This document shows, piece after piece, positions 54,854-63,460 of a stretch of 64,000 bases of DNA. The DNA comes from DATJGR01 sp963735085 (GTDB taxonomy: Bacteria; Pseudomonadota; Gammaproteobacteria; Pseudomonadales; Azotimanducaceae), in assembly GCA_963735085.1 (NCBI GenBank), contig CAVTJP010000002.1, positions 930,001-994,000 on the forward strand, written 5' to 3'. The position numbers and the translations under genes were made by a program. The notes below the pieces were generated by a model. The model was not told where the DNA came from, did no database searches, and saw only the letters and a list, made by a program, of their open reading frames with translations. Position 1 is the first letter of the stretch; each line of letters opens with the position of its first letter.

Positions 54854-56803
54854 ATGAGCGGCCCGAATCCGACAGCCGCGGCACCGCAGTTTGCAATCGG
54901 CGACTGGACACTGGACGTGGGCAGCCACCGTCTGCGCCGCGGCAACGAGACCCGACTACTAGAACCAAAAGATCTAGCCGTACTTCTGCATCTGGTAGAG
55001 GCCGCGCCAAATATGGTGCCCGCCGCCGAACTGCTTGCTCGCAACTGGGCAGGGACCGTAGTCGGCGACAACGCGCTGCATCAGGTAATCGGCCGATTGC
55101 GCCGCGCGCTGGGCGATCGGGCCAGGCAACCCAAATACATCGAAACCCTGTCACGCAGCGGCTATCGGCTGATCGCCGCGATAGGTGATGTCGGCGACAA
55201 CGCCGGCGCGCCACCTTCGGTGTCCACCAGCGCGGCACGCGCGCCCATTCTGTTAATGGGGTCCATTGCGGTGATCGCAGTGGCAGTCGTCATGGGTGTC
55301 GTGTTTCGTAACGTCGATCTCGACGGGCCTTGGAGCTTCCGGCGCCCCGCCTCCACTGCGGAGTTGGTGGCTGTGCAGGCGCTTCGCGACTCGAGCCCGG
55401 ACGGCAGTCTGGGCTGGCTCGCGCGAGGCATTCCGCAGGAGCTTGCCGCGCAGATCGACGCCACGCAGATGTACGACGCGCTGCCGATGGCGCTCCTGGA
55501 AAATGAGCCAAAGCTAGTGGAAACAGCGGACTTCGCGATCACCGGGAGTCTTGCGCCGACCGGGCGTGACGAAGTGACTGTCACCATCGATCTCGCCCTC
55601 GTGCCGCGCAAACAACAGCTCTGGTCACAATCGTTTGCCGGCCACAGCAAGGATCCGCACACGCTGCTAGCGAACCTGGCGACCCAGATTGCCCGGTATG
55701 TCACCTGGAGTCTCGGCGCCGTGAAGTGGTGGGGTCCAACCGACCAGGAAGCCTACGTGCCGTTCTTCAAGTACCTTCATCTTAGTGATGGCAGCGGCAC
55801 CCGCGACGATGAATTGTATTGGTTGCGACGCACGTTAGAGGTCGACCCTGATTGGGCCGAGGGCTGGGAGAATTTGTCAGGCTTCTATCAGTTCCTCGCC
55901 GCCCTGCGGAACGACTCGGCGTTGCTACAGCAGGCAGAAGGTGCAGCCGTAAAATCGCGCCGCCTGGCGAAGCGCCCGGAAACGGGCCTCGTAGCGCGTG
56001 CCTACCTCGAGGGTTACTGGAAGGGCGATCTGGCGAAAACAGAGCAGATTCTGCGGACCAATCGGACCAAGAGCTATCTACTGGACTTCCACTACGCGCG
56101 TCTGATGCGCGATGCCGGCTTGTATGCCGAAGCCGAGCGCTACTTCCGCTACTACCTCGAGGACCCCGAACCGCACGACGTGTGGGGCTGGTTTGAACTG
56201 GCCAGCACACGTGCGCTGTTGCGCGACGTGGATGGCACGTTGGCGGCGGTGCAAAGCTGTCTGCAAATCGTCCCACCCGATACCTTTGTCGTTATGTGGC
56301 CACTGATCTGGGCGTTGCCCGCTGCGGGCCGTTTGGATGAGGCGAACGAACTCGTAGACCGCATTGCGGATAGCCTAGGTCGATTACCACAAGACTCGAT
56401 CGAGCGCACACTCCGGCAGGGGCTCATGTATGGGCTGGCGTTCAATATTGCGATGAAGGTTGGCGATAGAACTCGCGCCGAATCCGCGCTCGAGCACTAT
56501 CTGGAGTTGCCGTATCACCGCAGCGCGGCGTGGCTGATGTTGTTGCGGTTAGATGACCCGCGAGCCGAGGAATACATGCGCCTCGCCGCCGCCAATGCTG
56601 CGTTCATCCGGAATGAATGGCGGACAATTGCACCCTACATCCCGGACGATTTGCGCAAGCGCGCCACCGTGCGCCGCCTGATCGCCGCGGTCGGCTTCAC
56701 GCCTGAGTGGCGCCTAGAGCTGTGCCGTCGCGCGTCGACATTTCCAGCCGAGAGCCACGTTTCGTGCAACCCGGCCGACTACGAGACGCGCGTCGACTTG
56801 TGA
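54854..56803 (+). CDS. winged-helix DNA-binding / TPR regulator (CadC-like)
   Basis: The ATG at 54854 follows GGGGGAGGGG, so it is preferred over an upstream GTG or ATG. The 649-residue protein has an OmpR-type winged helix at about residues 15-105 (FAIGDWTLDVGSHRLRRG, QVIGRLRRALGD, YIETLSRSGYRLIA). One transmembrane helix follows (ILLMGSIAVIAVAVVMGVVF, around 125-150), then a long periplasmic TPR-rich region. A membrane-bound one-component regulator of the CadC/ToxR type that senses a periplasmic signal is likely. It may control the genes around it. Confidence 0.8.
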   Translation: MSGPNPTAAAPQFAIGDWTLDVGSHRLRRGNETRLLEPKDLAVLLHLVEAAPNMVPAAELLARNWAGTVVGDNALHQVIGRLRRALGDRARQPKYIETLSRSGYRLIAAIGDVGDNAGAPPSVSTSAARAPILLMGSIAVIAVAVVMGVVFRNVDLDGPWSFRRPASTAELVAVQALRDSSPDGSLGWLARGIPQELAAQIDATQMYDALPMALLENEPKLVETADFAITGSLAPTGRDEVTVTIDLALVPRKQQLWSQSFAGHSKDPHTLLANLATQIARYVTWSLGAVKWWGPTDQEAYVPFFKYLHLSDGSGTRDDELYWLRRTLEVDPDWAEGWENLSGFYQFLAALRNDSALLQQAEGAAVKSRRLAKRPETGLVARAYLEGYWKGDLAKTEQILRTNRTKSYLLDFHYARLMRDAGLYAEAERYFRYYLEDPEPHDVWGWFELASTRALLRDVDGTLAAVQSCLQIVPPDTFVVMWPLIWALPAAGRLDEANELVDRIADSLGRLPQDSIERTLRQGLMYGLAFNIAMKVGDRTRAESALEHYLELPYHRSAAWLMLLRLDDPRAEEYMRLAAANAAFIRNEWRTIAPYIPDDLRKRATVRRLIAAVGFTPEWRLELCRRASTFPAESHVSCNPADYETRVDL

Positions 56804-56816
56804 ATACTGCTTAGTC

Positions 56817-57191
56817 TCAGTTGCTGCTCACCTCGTAGATCGAGACGTGACCTTCATTGGCGCGGCTCCATCGACCGGCTTGCGTGTCACGCGAGACCAG
56901 AATACGCCCCCATCCTGCGGTTTCGCAGCGCGTTCGCAGTGATACGCGATCACTATCCCGCCAAGCGTAGGAGTTGACGAAATAGCTTACGTCATCGCCG
57001 TGCTTCGCAACGTAGTAACGGGGTGCGTGAGAGAGCCCCGCGCTGGGGCCGAAGTCGCGCTTCAGATCGGTGATGCAGGTTTGGTATCCACGCTGCTCGA
57101 ACGATGACCCGATGTCGGCCATCGCACTCGCGGTTACACAGATCATCGCGATCGTTGCGGCGCACTCAATCTTGCCTAGTCCGAATTTCAT
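56817..57191 (-). CDS. small secreted protein of unknown function
   Basis: The start MKFGLGKIECAATIAM at 57191 has GAGGAG upstream. The 124-residue protein has a signal peptide ending ASAMA before DIGSSFEQRGYQT and an even, polar mature part with YFVNSYAWRDSDRVSLRTRC and two other cysteine/aromatic spots. No family recognised. It is convergent with the winged-helix/TPR gene. Confidence 0.55.
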   Translation of the reverse strand: MKFGLGKIECAATIAMICVTASAMADIGSSFEQRGYQTCITDLKRDFGPSAGLSHAPRYYVAKHGDDVSYFVNSYAWRDSDRVSLRTRCETAGWGRILVSRDTQAGRWSRANEGHVSIYEVSSN

Positions 57192-57378
57192 CGTGAGTCT
57201 CCTCAGTGCTCCCAATGAGCCGGACCAGTTTTTCGCAGTCACGATGATGAAGTCCTTTGACGGACCTGACCGATTTCTGACGAATTTCTGCTGGACGATG
57301 CGGCAACCGCTCGCGCGTATCGACGTGGCGCGATTGCGGTTCGTCAAACAGATGGCAGCGGCGGTACTCGTCAGACCG

Positions 57379-57549
57379 TCAGCGGAGTTTGCTCGCCCAC
57401 TCGACGAGCGTACCCGCGCCGCCCGCATCGCCGGCAACCGCATAGTTGAGTTCCACCTCGCCCGTATTGCAGATCCGCTCCGGGAACGCATGTGAAACGT
57501 AGGTTGCCTCGGGATTGTGCGGGCCGAATGCATTTGCGTAGTGTGCCAT
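57379..57549 (-). pseudogene. N-terminal remnant of an alpha/beta-hydrolase
   Basis: The ATG at 57549 begins MAHYANAFGPHNPEATYVSH and continues FPERICNTGEVELNYAVAGD, the usual opening of a family of alpha/beta-hydrolases. The frame then ends at a stop after TLVEWASKLR, only 56 codons in. The nucleophile, acid and histidine parts are missing. The gene has therefore lost most of its body, by deletion or frameshift. Confidence 0.6.
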
Positions 57550-57584
57550 CCCATCCCCTTGGTGTAGTGGTTGGATCGATCCGA

Positions 57585-57761
57585 TCAGTTCGCTGCGAAT
57601 TCATCCACGAGTTCGGCAAATTCTGCCGGGCACTCCACCGACGGAATGTGGCCGATGTCGTTCAACACGACCAGTCGCGCGCCGGGAATGGCCCGCGGCA
57701 CGCGCCAGACGGGTCGCGCCCGGCCGATGTCCGGGCAGAGCGTGATCGTAGAAGTCGGCAT
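57585..57761 (-). pseudogene. C-terminal remnant of an alpha/beta-hydrolase
   Basis: The frame ending at the TGA at 57585-57587 encodes RAIPGARLVVLNDIGHIPSV followed by ECPAEFAELVDEFAAN. That is a normal alpha/beta-hydrolase C-terminus with the catalytic histidine in DIGHIP. The upstream half (MPTSTITLCPDIGRARPVW) no longer resembles a hydrolase core and the frame is short. It lies upstream of the N-terminal remnant on the same strand, so the two ends come from different genes, or from one gene that was rearranged. Confidence 0.55.
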
Positions 57762-57797
57762 TCGCGAGCCGAGGATATGTCGCGCGGCGCGCCCCGC

Positions 57798-59480
57798 CTA
57801 CGCCGGCGAAACCAATCGGCCGGGCCGCAGCGAGAGCGCGACATCCAGCAGCGTGCCGTCCTCGATAATCTGCGAACCGTTGACGAATACCGCGTGCACA
57901 CCGGTTGGTTGATCGGCATTCAGGCGTTCACCGTCGGCCGGGAAGTCGCGCACGCGGCGCACAGGACCCGGGCCGATCGTGGCGGGATCGAACACCACCA
58001 CGTCCGCAAACGCTCCGACGCGCAGCTCACCACGATCGGTGAACTTGAACAGATCGGCCTGCACCTTAGTCAATTTGTTTACGGCCTGTTCCAGCGCGAG
58101 CACACCCCGGTCGCGCACCCAACCGCCCAGCAGGTCCGTCGACATCACCGCATCGCACAGCTGACCCACGTGCGCGCCGGCATCCGACAGACCGAGCGTG
58201 CAGTGGTCGGAATTGAGCAGCATCGCGATGCCTTCTTCATCGTCGTTGGCGATCACGGTCTTGATGCGCAGGTTGAGGTCTGGCTCGGCCAGCGTGAGTT
58301 CCATCAGCTTGTCGAACGGCTCGACGTTCGCCTCGCTCGCGAGGTCGAGCACGCGCTTGCCTTCGGTCGACGGATTGCTCGGCGCGTCCATGATCGCGAG
58401 GTTGTTCCAGTTCGGCGGCAGCCCGTCGCCGGCATCCCAGGCCGCCTGCGCGCGCCGACGCCAGGCCGGGTCCGCATACGCGGCGCGCCGTTCTGCGAGC
58501 GACTTCGGCATCAGCTCCGCGAACACGCTGCACGTGTTCAGCGTGAACGGCTCGTCCATCGTCTGCGCAAACGTCAGCGGCCGACACGACACCTGCGGCC
58601 AAACATCCGCACCGCGCGCCCGACCGGCCTTGTGAACTTCGATGCCCTTGACGTGGAAACCCTGCGGCGTGGTCAGCAGCGCGGTGTACGTGAACGGCAC
58701 ACCGATCTCGGGTTGCAGGTCGTAGCAATCGGCCAGCGACAGGTTGGTGCCGCCGTTCACGCCGATCACGCCGCGGCCGGTCTCGCCGACCGCGCGGCAC
58801 AGCTCGTCGATCTCGTCCCGCTCGGCCCAGCGGCTCGGGATCGGTTTGCCGTCGGCGCCGAGGTGCGTGATCGCGAAGCTGGTCGCGAAGCCCGCCGCAC
58901 CCTGCTCCATCGCCTCGCGCACGAGACGTTTCATCTCGGCGATCTCAGCCGCATTCGCGGGCCGTCCCGCCGCCTCGCTGCCCATCACGTACAACCGCAA
59001 CGGTGTGTGACCGATGTACGCCGCGAAGTTCAGTGCCATACCTCGCGCGCCAACCGTCTTCAGGTATTCGCCGAACGTCTCGAACTGCCACGGAATGCCG
59101 GCGTTCAATGTGGCCGGATTCATGTCCTCCACCTTTTCCATCGTCGCCGCGATCAAGCCCCGGTCGGCCGGCTTCGTCGGCACGATCGTGAAGCCGCAGT
59201 TGCCCGCAACCACCGTGGTTACGCCGTGATAGCACGACGGCGTGAGCGCCGGGTCCCAGAACACCTGCGCGTCGTAATGTGTGTGAATGTCGATGAACCC
59301 CGGCGCAACGACACGGCCGGTAGCATCGAGGTAGCGATCGCCGGTGAGCCCTTCACCGATGGCGACGACTCGATCGCGCTGGATGGCCACATCGGCGCGA
59401 TACCGAGGGGAACCGGTGCCGTCGACGACAGTGCCGCCTTGAATGACGGTGATTGTGTTGTCGGAAGGGGTGTGGCTCAT
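57798..59480 (-). CDS. N-acyl-D-amino-acid deacylase-family amidohydrolase
   Basis: The start MSHTPSDNTITVIQGGTVVD at 59480 is chosen over a longer upstream frame. The 560-residue protein has VVAPGFIDIHTHYDAQVFWD (H-x-H and metal site), VTTVVAGNCGFTIVPTKPAD and the family motif GLSDAGAHVGQLCD. Closing signature: FADVVVFDPATIGP. Such enzymes hydrolyse N-acyl-D-amino acids or related amides with a metal. The exact substrate is not known. The sequence fits the broader D-aminoacylase group. Confidence 0.83.
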   Translation of the reverse strand: MSHTPSDNTITVIQGGTVVDGTGSPRYRADVAIQRDRVVAIGEGLTGDRYLDATGRVVAPGFIDIHTHYDAQVFWDPALTPSCYHGVTTVVAGNCGFTIVPTKPADRGLIAATMEKVEDMNPATLNAGIPWQFETFGEYLKTVGARGMALNFAAYIGHTPLRLYVMGSEAAGRPANAAEIAEMKRLVREAMEQGAAGFATSFAITHLGADGKPIPSRWAERDEIDELCRAVGETGRGVIGVNGGTNLSLADCYDLQPEIGVPFTYTALLTTPQGFHVKGIEVHKAGRARGADVWPQVSCRPLTFAQTMDEPFTLNTCSVFAELMPKSLAERRAAYADPAWRRRAQAAWDAGDGLPPNWNNLAIMDAPSNPSTEGKRVLDLASEANVEPFDKLMELTLAEPDLNLRIKTVIANDDEEGIAMLLNSDHCTLGLSDAGAHVGQLCDAVMSTDLLGGWVRDRGVLALEQAVNKLTKVQADLFKFTDRGELRVGAFADVVVFDPATIGPGPVRRVRDFPADGERLNADQPTGVHAVFVNGSQIIEDGTLLDVALSLRPGRLVSPA

Positions 59481-59672
59481 GTCTGTTCTCCGGAAGGTCT
59501 GATGTCGGCGAGCGAACGTCAAGGACGCGCGTCGTCCAAGAAGGTATTCACTGCCGCGAACGGTGCGATGGGGCAGCATCCAACATTTTTTCGTCGAACG
59601 CGAGCGGCCTGCAATGCGTTGCTCAGTCCGAACTCCACAAAGAAGATTGGAGCAAAACCACCTCCCACGTAT

Positions 59673-60902
59673 TCACCTATCGGCAGTAGACAACAGACCG
59701 GGAGAGCGGGCGCACGCCGCGCGTTCAACCAGCGCGGCGAGCGGCGTCTCGTTACGTGGCGTGATCAACTCGCCGTCGCCGCGACAGAAAATGAAGTGCG
59801 GTCCATCCTTCACGACGTAGTAGCCGCCTTCGTGCAGCAGCCGGTGGTGATGGCGGCACAGGAGTAGAAGGTTATCGAGCCGCGTGGCACCTCCGTCCGC
59901 CCAGTGCGTAATGTGATGGCCATCGACGAAGCGGATGTTGCAACAGCCCGGAAAACGACAACCCCGGTCACGATGCTTCAGCGCACGCCGGATCGCCGGT
60001 GGAATCACACGCGTCTTGCGCCCGACATCGAGCACTTCGCCATCCCCGCTCGTCAGAATCCGCACCACCGCACTGTCGCACGCAATGCGGCGGACGGTTT
60101 CGGTCGCCACGACTGCGCCGTCCTCGATCTGCGGCGGATCATCGGGATCGACCTCCCCGAACTCCGGTAACGATTCCGCGGAAGCGTGTACCGTCACCTG
60201 GAAGCGGTCGGCCGTATTCAGCCCCTCCTCCGCCACCGGTGGTTCCGATAGAAACCGCTCCGCAAGGATCGCCAGTGCATCGGCACGCCGCACGGGTTGC
60301 GGCATATCCTCGACGACCGCCTCATCATGCCGTACGCGCTCTCGGTGCGGCTGACCGCGGAACAACCAGTCCATCGCCCGATCCAGCGCCTGTAACAGTA
60401 AGGCACCTTGTTCAGCCGGTAGACGGCCTTCGAACACCAACATACCGGCTTCGTCGGTATGACAGGTGAAGTGACGGTGACGGTAGGCACCGTATGCGGT
60501 ACCGGATTCCTTCAGACGCTCTGCCTGGCGCATTGCCTTCACGGTCCGTTCCACCTGTGCGGCGGTATTCGATCTGGCCAGCGCGACCAGATCGGCTTCA
60601 TTGCAACGATCCGCGACACGGGTGATCGCGCGGACTTTCGAATAGCTCAGTTCGCCGTCGCGAAACGCCGCCTGGATCGCCGGCAGATCCGGTAACGCAT
60701 GAGCGATACGGACCTTCTCCCGTGCGGTCACCAGATCGATACCGCAGTGTGCGTTCAGCCAATGCGCACAGCTGGGCAGTGCCTCATGACGCCACGGGCG
60801 CTCGGCATCGAGTTCACGGATCAGTTCGAGCAGCCGATATTCGGTGCGCTGCATTTCGCTGCACAACATGACGATTTCGGCGGCCAATGATGGGGTACAC
60901 AT
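59673..60902 (-). CDS. DUF222 / HNH endonuclease-domain protein
   Basis: The 409-residue protein combines an N-terminal DUF222 (13E12-repeat-like) helical region, with SYSKVRAITRVADRCNEADL and VERTVKAMRQAERLKESG, with a C-terminal HNH nuclease domain at about residues 310-365. The nuclease has CRFPGCCNIRFVDGHHITHW, then ADGGATRLDNLLLLCRHHHR, with the HH-N-H set and zinc cysteines. Similar proteins are often multi-copy. An SOS-box-like palindrome overlaps its likely promoter (60915-60940), 12 bases before the ATG, so damage-inducible expression is likely. Confidence 0.88.
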   Translation of the reverse strand: MCTPSLAAEIVMLCSEMQRTEYRLLELIRELDAERPWRHEALPSCAHWLNAHCGIDLVTAREKVRIAHALPDLPAIQAAFRDGELSYSKVRAITRVADRCNEADLVALARSNTAAQVERTVKAMRQAERLKESGTAYGAYRHRHFTCHTDEAGMLVFEGRLPAEQGALLLQALDRAMDWLFRGQPHRERVRHDEAVVEDMPQPVRRADALAILAERFLSEPPVAEEGLNTADRFQVTVHASAESLPEFGEVDPDDPPQIEDGAVVATETVRRIACDSAVVRILTSGDGEVLDVGRKTRVIPPAIRRALKHRDRGCRFPGCCNIRFVDGHHITHWADGGATRLDNLLLLCRHHHRLLHEGGYYVVKDGPHFIFCRGDGELITPRNETPLAALVERAACARSPGLLSTADR

Positions 60903-60914
60903 GAGTGGCGCCGC

Positions 60915-60940
60915 TTATACTGGATGGGCATCCAGTATAA
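60915..60940 (-). promoter_or_regulatory. LexA-type SOS box before the HNH gene
   Basis: A perfect 12-2-12 inverted repeat contains TACTGGATGGGCATCCAGTA (60918-60937). It differs from the Escherichia coli recA SOS box (TACTGTATGAGCATACAGTA) at 3 of 20 positions, all kept symmetric or central. On the gene's strand it overlaps a possible -10 element TATACT. This is sequence evidence; binding is inferred. Confidence 0.65.
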
Positions 60941-61006
60941 CAAATCAACCGACGAACGCCACACCTAACACTCGAATTAAGGGGCGATCAAAGCGCGAAC
61001 CTCGAC

Positions 61007-61061
61007 GACGTGTCCACCGGCGGTGAGGCCCAAACAAGCCAGCGCCGGCGGTGGACACGTC
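61007..61061. repeat. inverted repeat with 13-bp perfect arms
   Basis: GACGTGTCCACCG (61007-61019) pairs with CGGTGGACACGTC (61049-61061) across a 29-base spacer. It lies between the HNH gene and the ParE remnant. It could be an old mobile-element end or a terminator-like structure. No flanking target duplication was found. Confidence 0.45.
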
Positions 61062-61108
61062 CCACCTCTACTTCCACCTACTACTTCCTGGAGCAGAATC
61101 GTCTCGCG

Positions 61109-61318
61109 ATGACTTGCAGCCTTGTCATTGTTCCGGCGGCGGAGGATGACATTTCTGATGCGCACAGATGGTATTCAGCGCGAGCAATTGGTCTGGGGTC
61201 CCAGCTCCTGATGGAACTCGACGCCGCATTCGAGAGGATCGTCACTGACATACGCTCCCGCTTTTCAGCGATGCAATTTTCGATAGGTGCGCGACTGCCG
61301 CACCACGGGATCCAGTAA
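61109..61318 (+). pseudogene. truncated ParE/RelE-type toxin remnant
   Basis: The frame from ATG 61109 reads CSLVIVPAAEDDISDAHRWY then SARAIGLGSQLLMELDAAFE and RI, the first half of a ParE toxin (strand, helix hairpin with W-Y and GLG-x-x-L). From about 61250 the sequence stops matching and runs into the end of the opposite-strand gene (61265), so the C-terminal catalytic strands are lost. No antitoxin gene is seen upstream. Confidence 0.6.
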
Positions 61319-61723
61319 CGATAGGTCGCCCATTTCGACGGTGTTGCCTCTTGGGAACGGCGGCCCGGCGGCCTCACCCATGCCTTCGAGCACCCGGTCG
61401 TCCTGGTAGTAGCACGTGTATGTGTGGAGCAGCAGACCGCTGAACAACACCGGATGGGCCTTGCTGAAGGCATCCACGACGGGAACCCTGTCTGCCAATG
61501 TCTGCGTCGCCAACGTCGCATCGAAGTGCGCAACGATGTCTACCAGGTCAGTGACGAATTCCGGTGCCTTGTCGTGGAGGTAACCGATGAAATCCAGTGT
61601 CGCAGCGCTCGGCATGGTGCCGTCGTCACTGGCAGGTACGAGCGTATCCAGCACTGCCGACAGCGTCTGCCGCTGCTCTGCGGTGAGCGGATGGTCGGTG
61701 GCGATGACATGGTTGGTAGTCAT
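61265..61723 (-). CDS. gluconate 2-dehydrogenase subunit 3-like small protein
   Basis: The 152-residue protein has TAEQRQTLSAVLDTLVPASD near the start, then LDFIGYLHDKAPEFVTDLVD and a YYQDDRVLEGMG segment, the pattern of the gluconate dehydrogenase small-subunit family. These partner a GMC flavoprotein. The GMC oxidoreductase lies 5 bases upstream on the same strand. It lacks the usual Tat signal, so the pair seems cytoplasmic. Confidence 0.75.
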   Translation of the reverse strand: MTTNHVIATDHPLTAEQRQTLSAVLDTLVPASDDGTMPSAATLDFIGYLHDKAPEFVTDLVDIVAHFDATLATQTLADRVPVVDAFSKAHPVLFSGLLLHTYTCYYQDDRVLEGMGEAAGPPFPRGNTVEMGDLSLLDPVVRQSRTYRKLHR

Positions 61724-61728
61724 GCCAA

Positions 61729-63360
61729 TCAGTCGAACAGATTCGCCAGATTTTTCTTCATCGTGTCGGCGATATACAACGCGAGCGCCTGAATGGTACT
61801 GGTGGGGTTCACCCCGCCTGCGGTGACGAAGATGCTGCCATCGACGATGAACACATTCTTCACGTCGTGACTGCGGCCCCAGGAATTGACCACGGATCGT
61901 TGCGGATCGTTGCCCATTCTCGCAGTGCCCAGCAGATGCCAGCCGGCGTCCTGAACGAGTCCGGAGCGATTGATCGTCTTCGCGCCCGCCGCTGCCATCA
62001 CTTCTTCGGCGCGGTCCAGACCATGCGCCAGCATCCTTTCGCTGTTCTCGCTGAGCCGATAGGTGATCCTCGGTGCAGGGATACCGTCGGAATCAACCAG
62101 AGCGGGATCCAACGTAACGGTGTTGGTTTCTTCCGGGAGGTCTTCGCACAGCACGCCGACCGATGCGACGTGATCGAACGTCTTGCCGAACGCAGCGTGA
62201 TGCCCGGGACCCCACGGAATCGAACCCGACGCGTATCCCTGCATCGCGGTCACCAGCGGCCCTGCACCGCGCGTGATCTGCATGTTGTAGCCGCGCACGA
62301 ACCCGCGCGTTAGATCGGTTTCGTAGAACTCCTTGCTGAGGATGCAGCAACCCTGCGGGCCTTTGTGGCTGTCCAACCGTTCCTCGAAGACGCCCTGCAC
62401 GAAACCAATTGGATGGAACATCAGGTTCTTGCCAACGAGCCCGCTACGGTTGCACAACCCGTCGGGAAACTGCGCGCATTTCGAATTCAGCAGTATCCGC
62501 GGCGTACCCACGCCGTTGCACGCCATCACCACGACTTCGGCTTTCTGATGACACTCCGCGCCGTCCGCGTCGTAGTAGATCACGCCGTCCGCCATGCCGG
62601 CATCGTTCAGCGTTATCCGGCTGACGCGGCATCGCGTTCTGAGTTCGACGCCTTTGCGTAGTGCTTCCGGCCAGTAGGTGACGTCGACGCTGGACTTCGC
62701 ACCTTGCGAACAGCCGGACAGACACGGCCCGAGATTCAGGCATTTGTCGCGCCCCTCGTAGGGCCGCGTGATGATCGCGCTATCCGACGGCCACCAATGC
62801 CAACCCAGCTTGTTGTAGCCCCGCGCAATGGTCTCACCGACAAGGCCGAGCGGAATCGGCGGCAGCGGCGGTTGCTTCGGCGGATACATCGGGTCGCCGG
62901 CCAATCCGGCAACGCCCATCATGCGATCGTTCTGCGAGAAATACGGCTCCAACCGGTCGTAGTCGACCGGCCAATCGTCCGCAACGCCGTCCAAGGTCTT
63001 CACGTTGAAATCCGAAGGGTGCAGACGAGGGAAGTGAGCCGCGTAGAGAATCGTGCCGCCGCCGACACCGTTGAAGTTGACCACGCTGATCGGCGATTCA
63101 GTGTTGTTGATCGGATAGTCCGTCTTCAGACCACGGACATTGGGATTGATGTTGTAGGCACCGAACTGCTGGCTTTCCCAATCTTTCCGGGTGCTGGGAT
63201 ATTCGGCGGAATTCGTCCAATCACCCTGCTCGAAGCAGACGATCCGCATGCGCGTATCGGCGAGGCTCCACGCCACGGCGGCGCCGGACGCGCCGGCGCC
63301 GACGATCAGCACATCTATCGGATCGGTATCTGAAGCGTTCGACATTTCGAAATCGATCAT
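61729..63360 (-). CDS. GMC-family flavin oxidoreductase
   Basis: The ATG at 63360 (MIDFEMSNASDTD) is used; a TTG 15 bases upstream and an ATG 15 bases downstream are also possible. The ~543-residue FAD enzyme has the N-terminal VDVLIVGAGASGAAVAWSLA-type motif, VVNFNGVGGGTILYA, a Cys-rich KCLNLGPCLSGCSQGAKSS loop and the active-site block GWHLLGTARMGNDP near the C-terminus. With the small subunit downstream it should oxidise a sugar or alcohol. The electron acceptor is unknown. Confidence 0.85.
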   Translation of the reverse strand: MIDFEMSNASDTDPIDVLIVGAGASGAAVAWSLADTRMRIVCFEQGDWTNSAEYPSTRKDWESQQFGAYNINPNVRGLKTDYPINNTESPISVVNFNGVGGGTILYAAHFPRLHPSDFNVKTLDGVADDWPVDYDRLEPYFSQNDRMMGVAGLAGDPMYPPKQPPLPPIPLGLVGETIARGYNKLGWHWWPSDSAIITRPYEGRDKCLNLGPCLSGCSQGAKSSVDVTYWPEALRKGVELRTRCRVSRITLNDAGMADGVIYYDADGAECHQKAEVVVMACNGVGTPRILLNSKCAQFPDGLCNRSGLVGKNLMFHPIGFVQGVFEERLDSHKGPQGCCILSKEFYETDLTRGFVRGYNMQITRGAGPLVTAMQGYASGSIPWGPGHHAAFGKTFDHVASVGVLCEDLPEETNTVTLDPALVDSDGIPAPRITYRLSENSERMLAHGLDRAEEVMAAAGAKTINRSGLVQDAGWHLLGTARMGNDPQRSVVNSWGRSHDVKNVFIVDGSIFVTAGGVNPTSTIQALALYIADTMKKNLANLFD

Positions 63361-63460
63361 TCTGCTGCGAAGCAATTGGAAAGATCAGACACTCACCTTG
63401 CCATTCCACAAACCTGACTTGCAACGCACAACTTCGTTAAGATGGAAGCCAACACGCACG

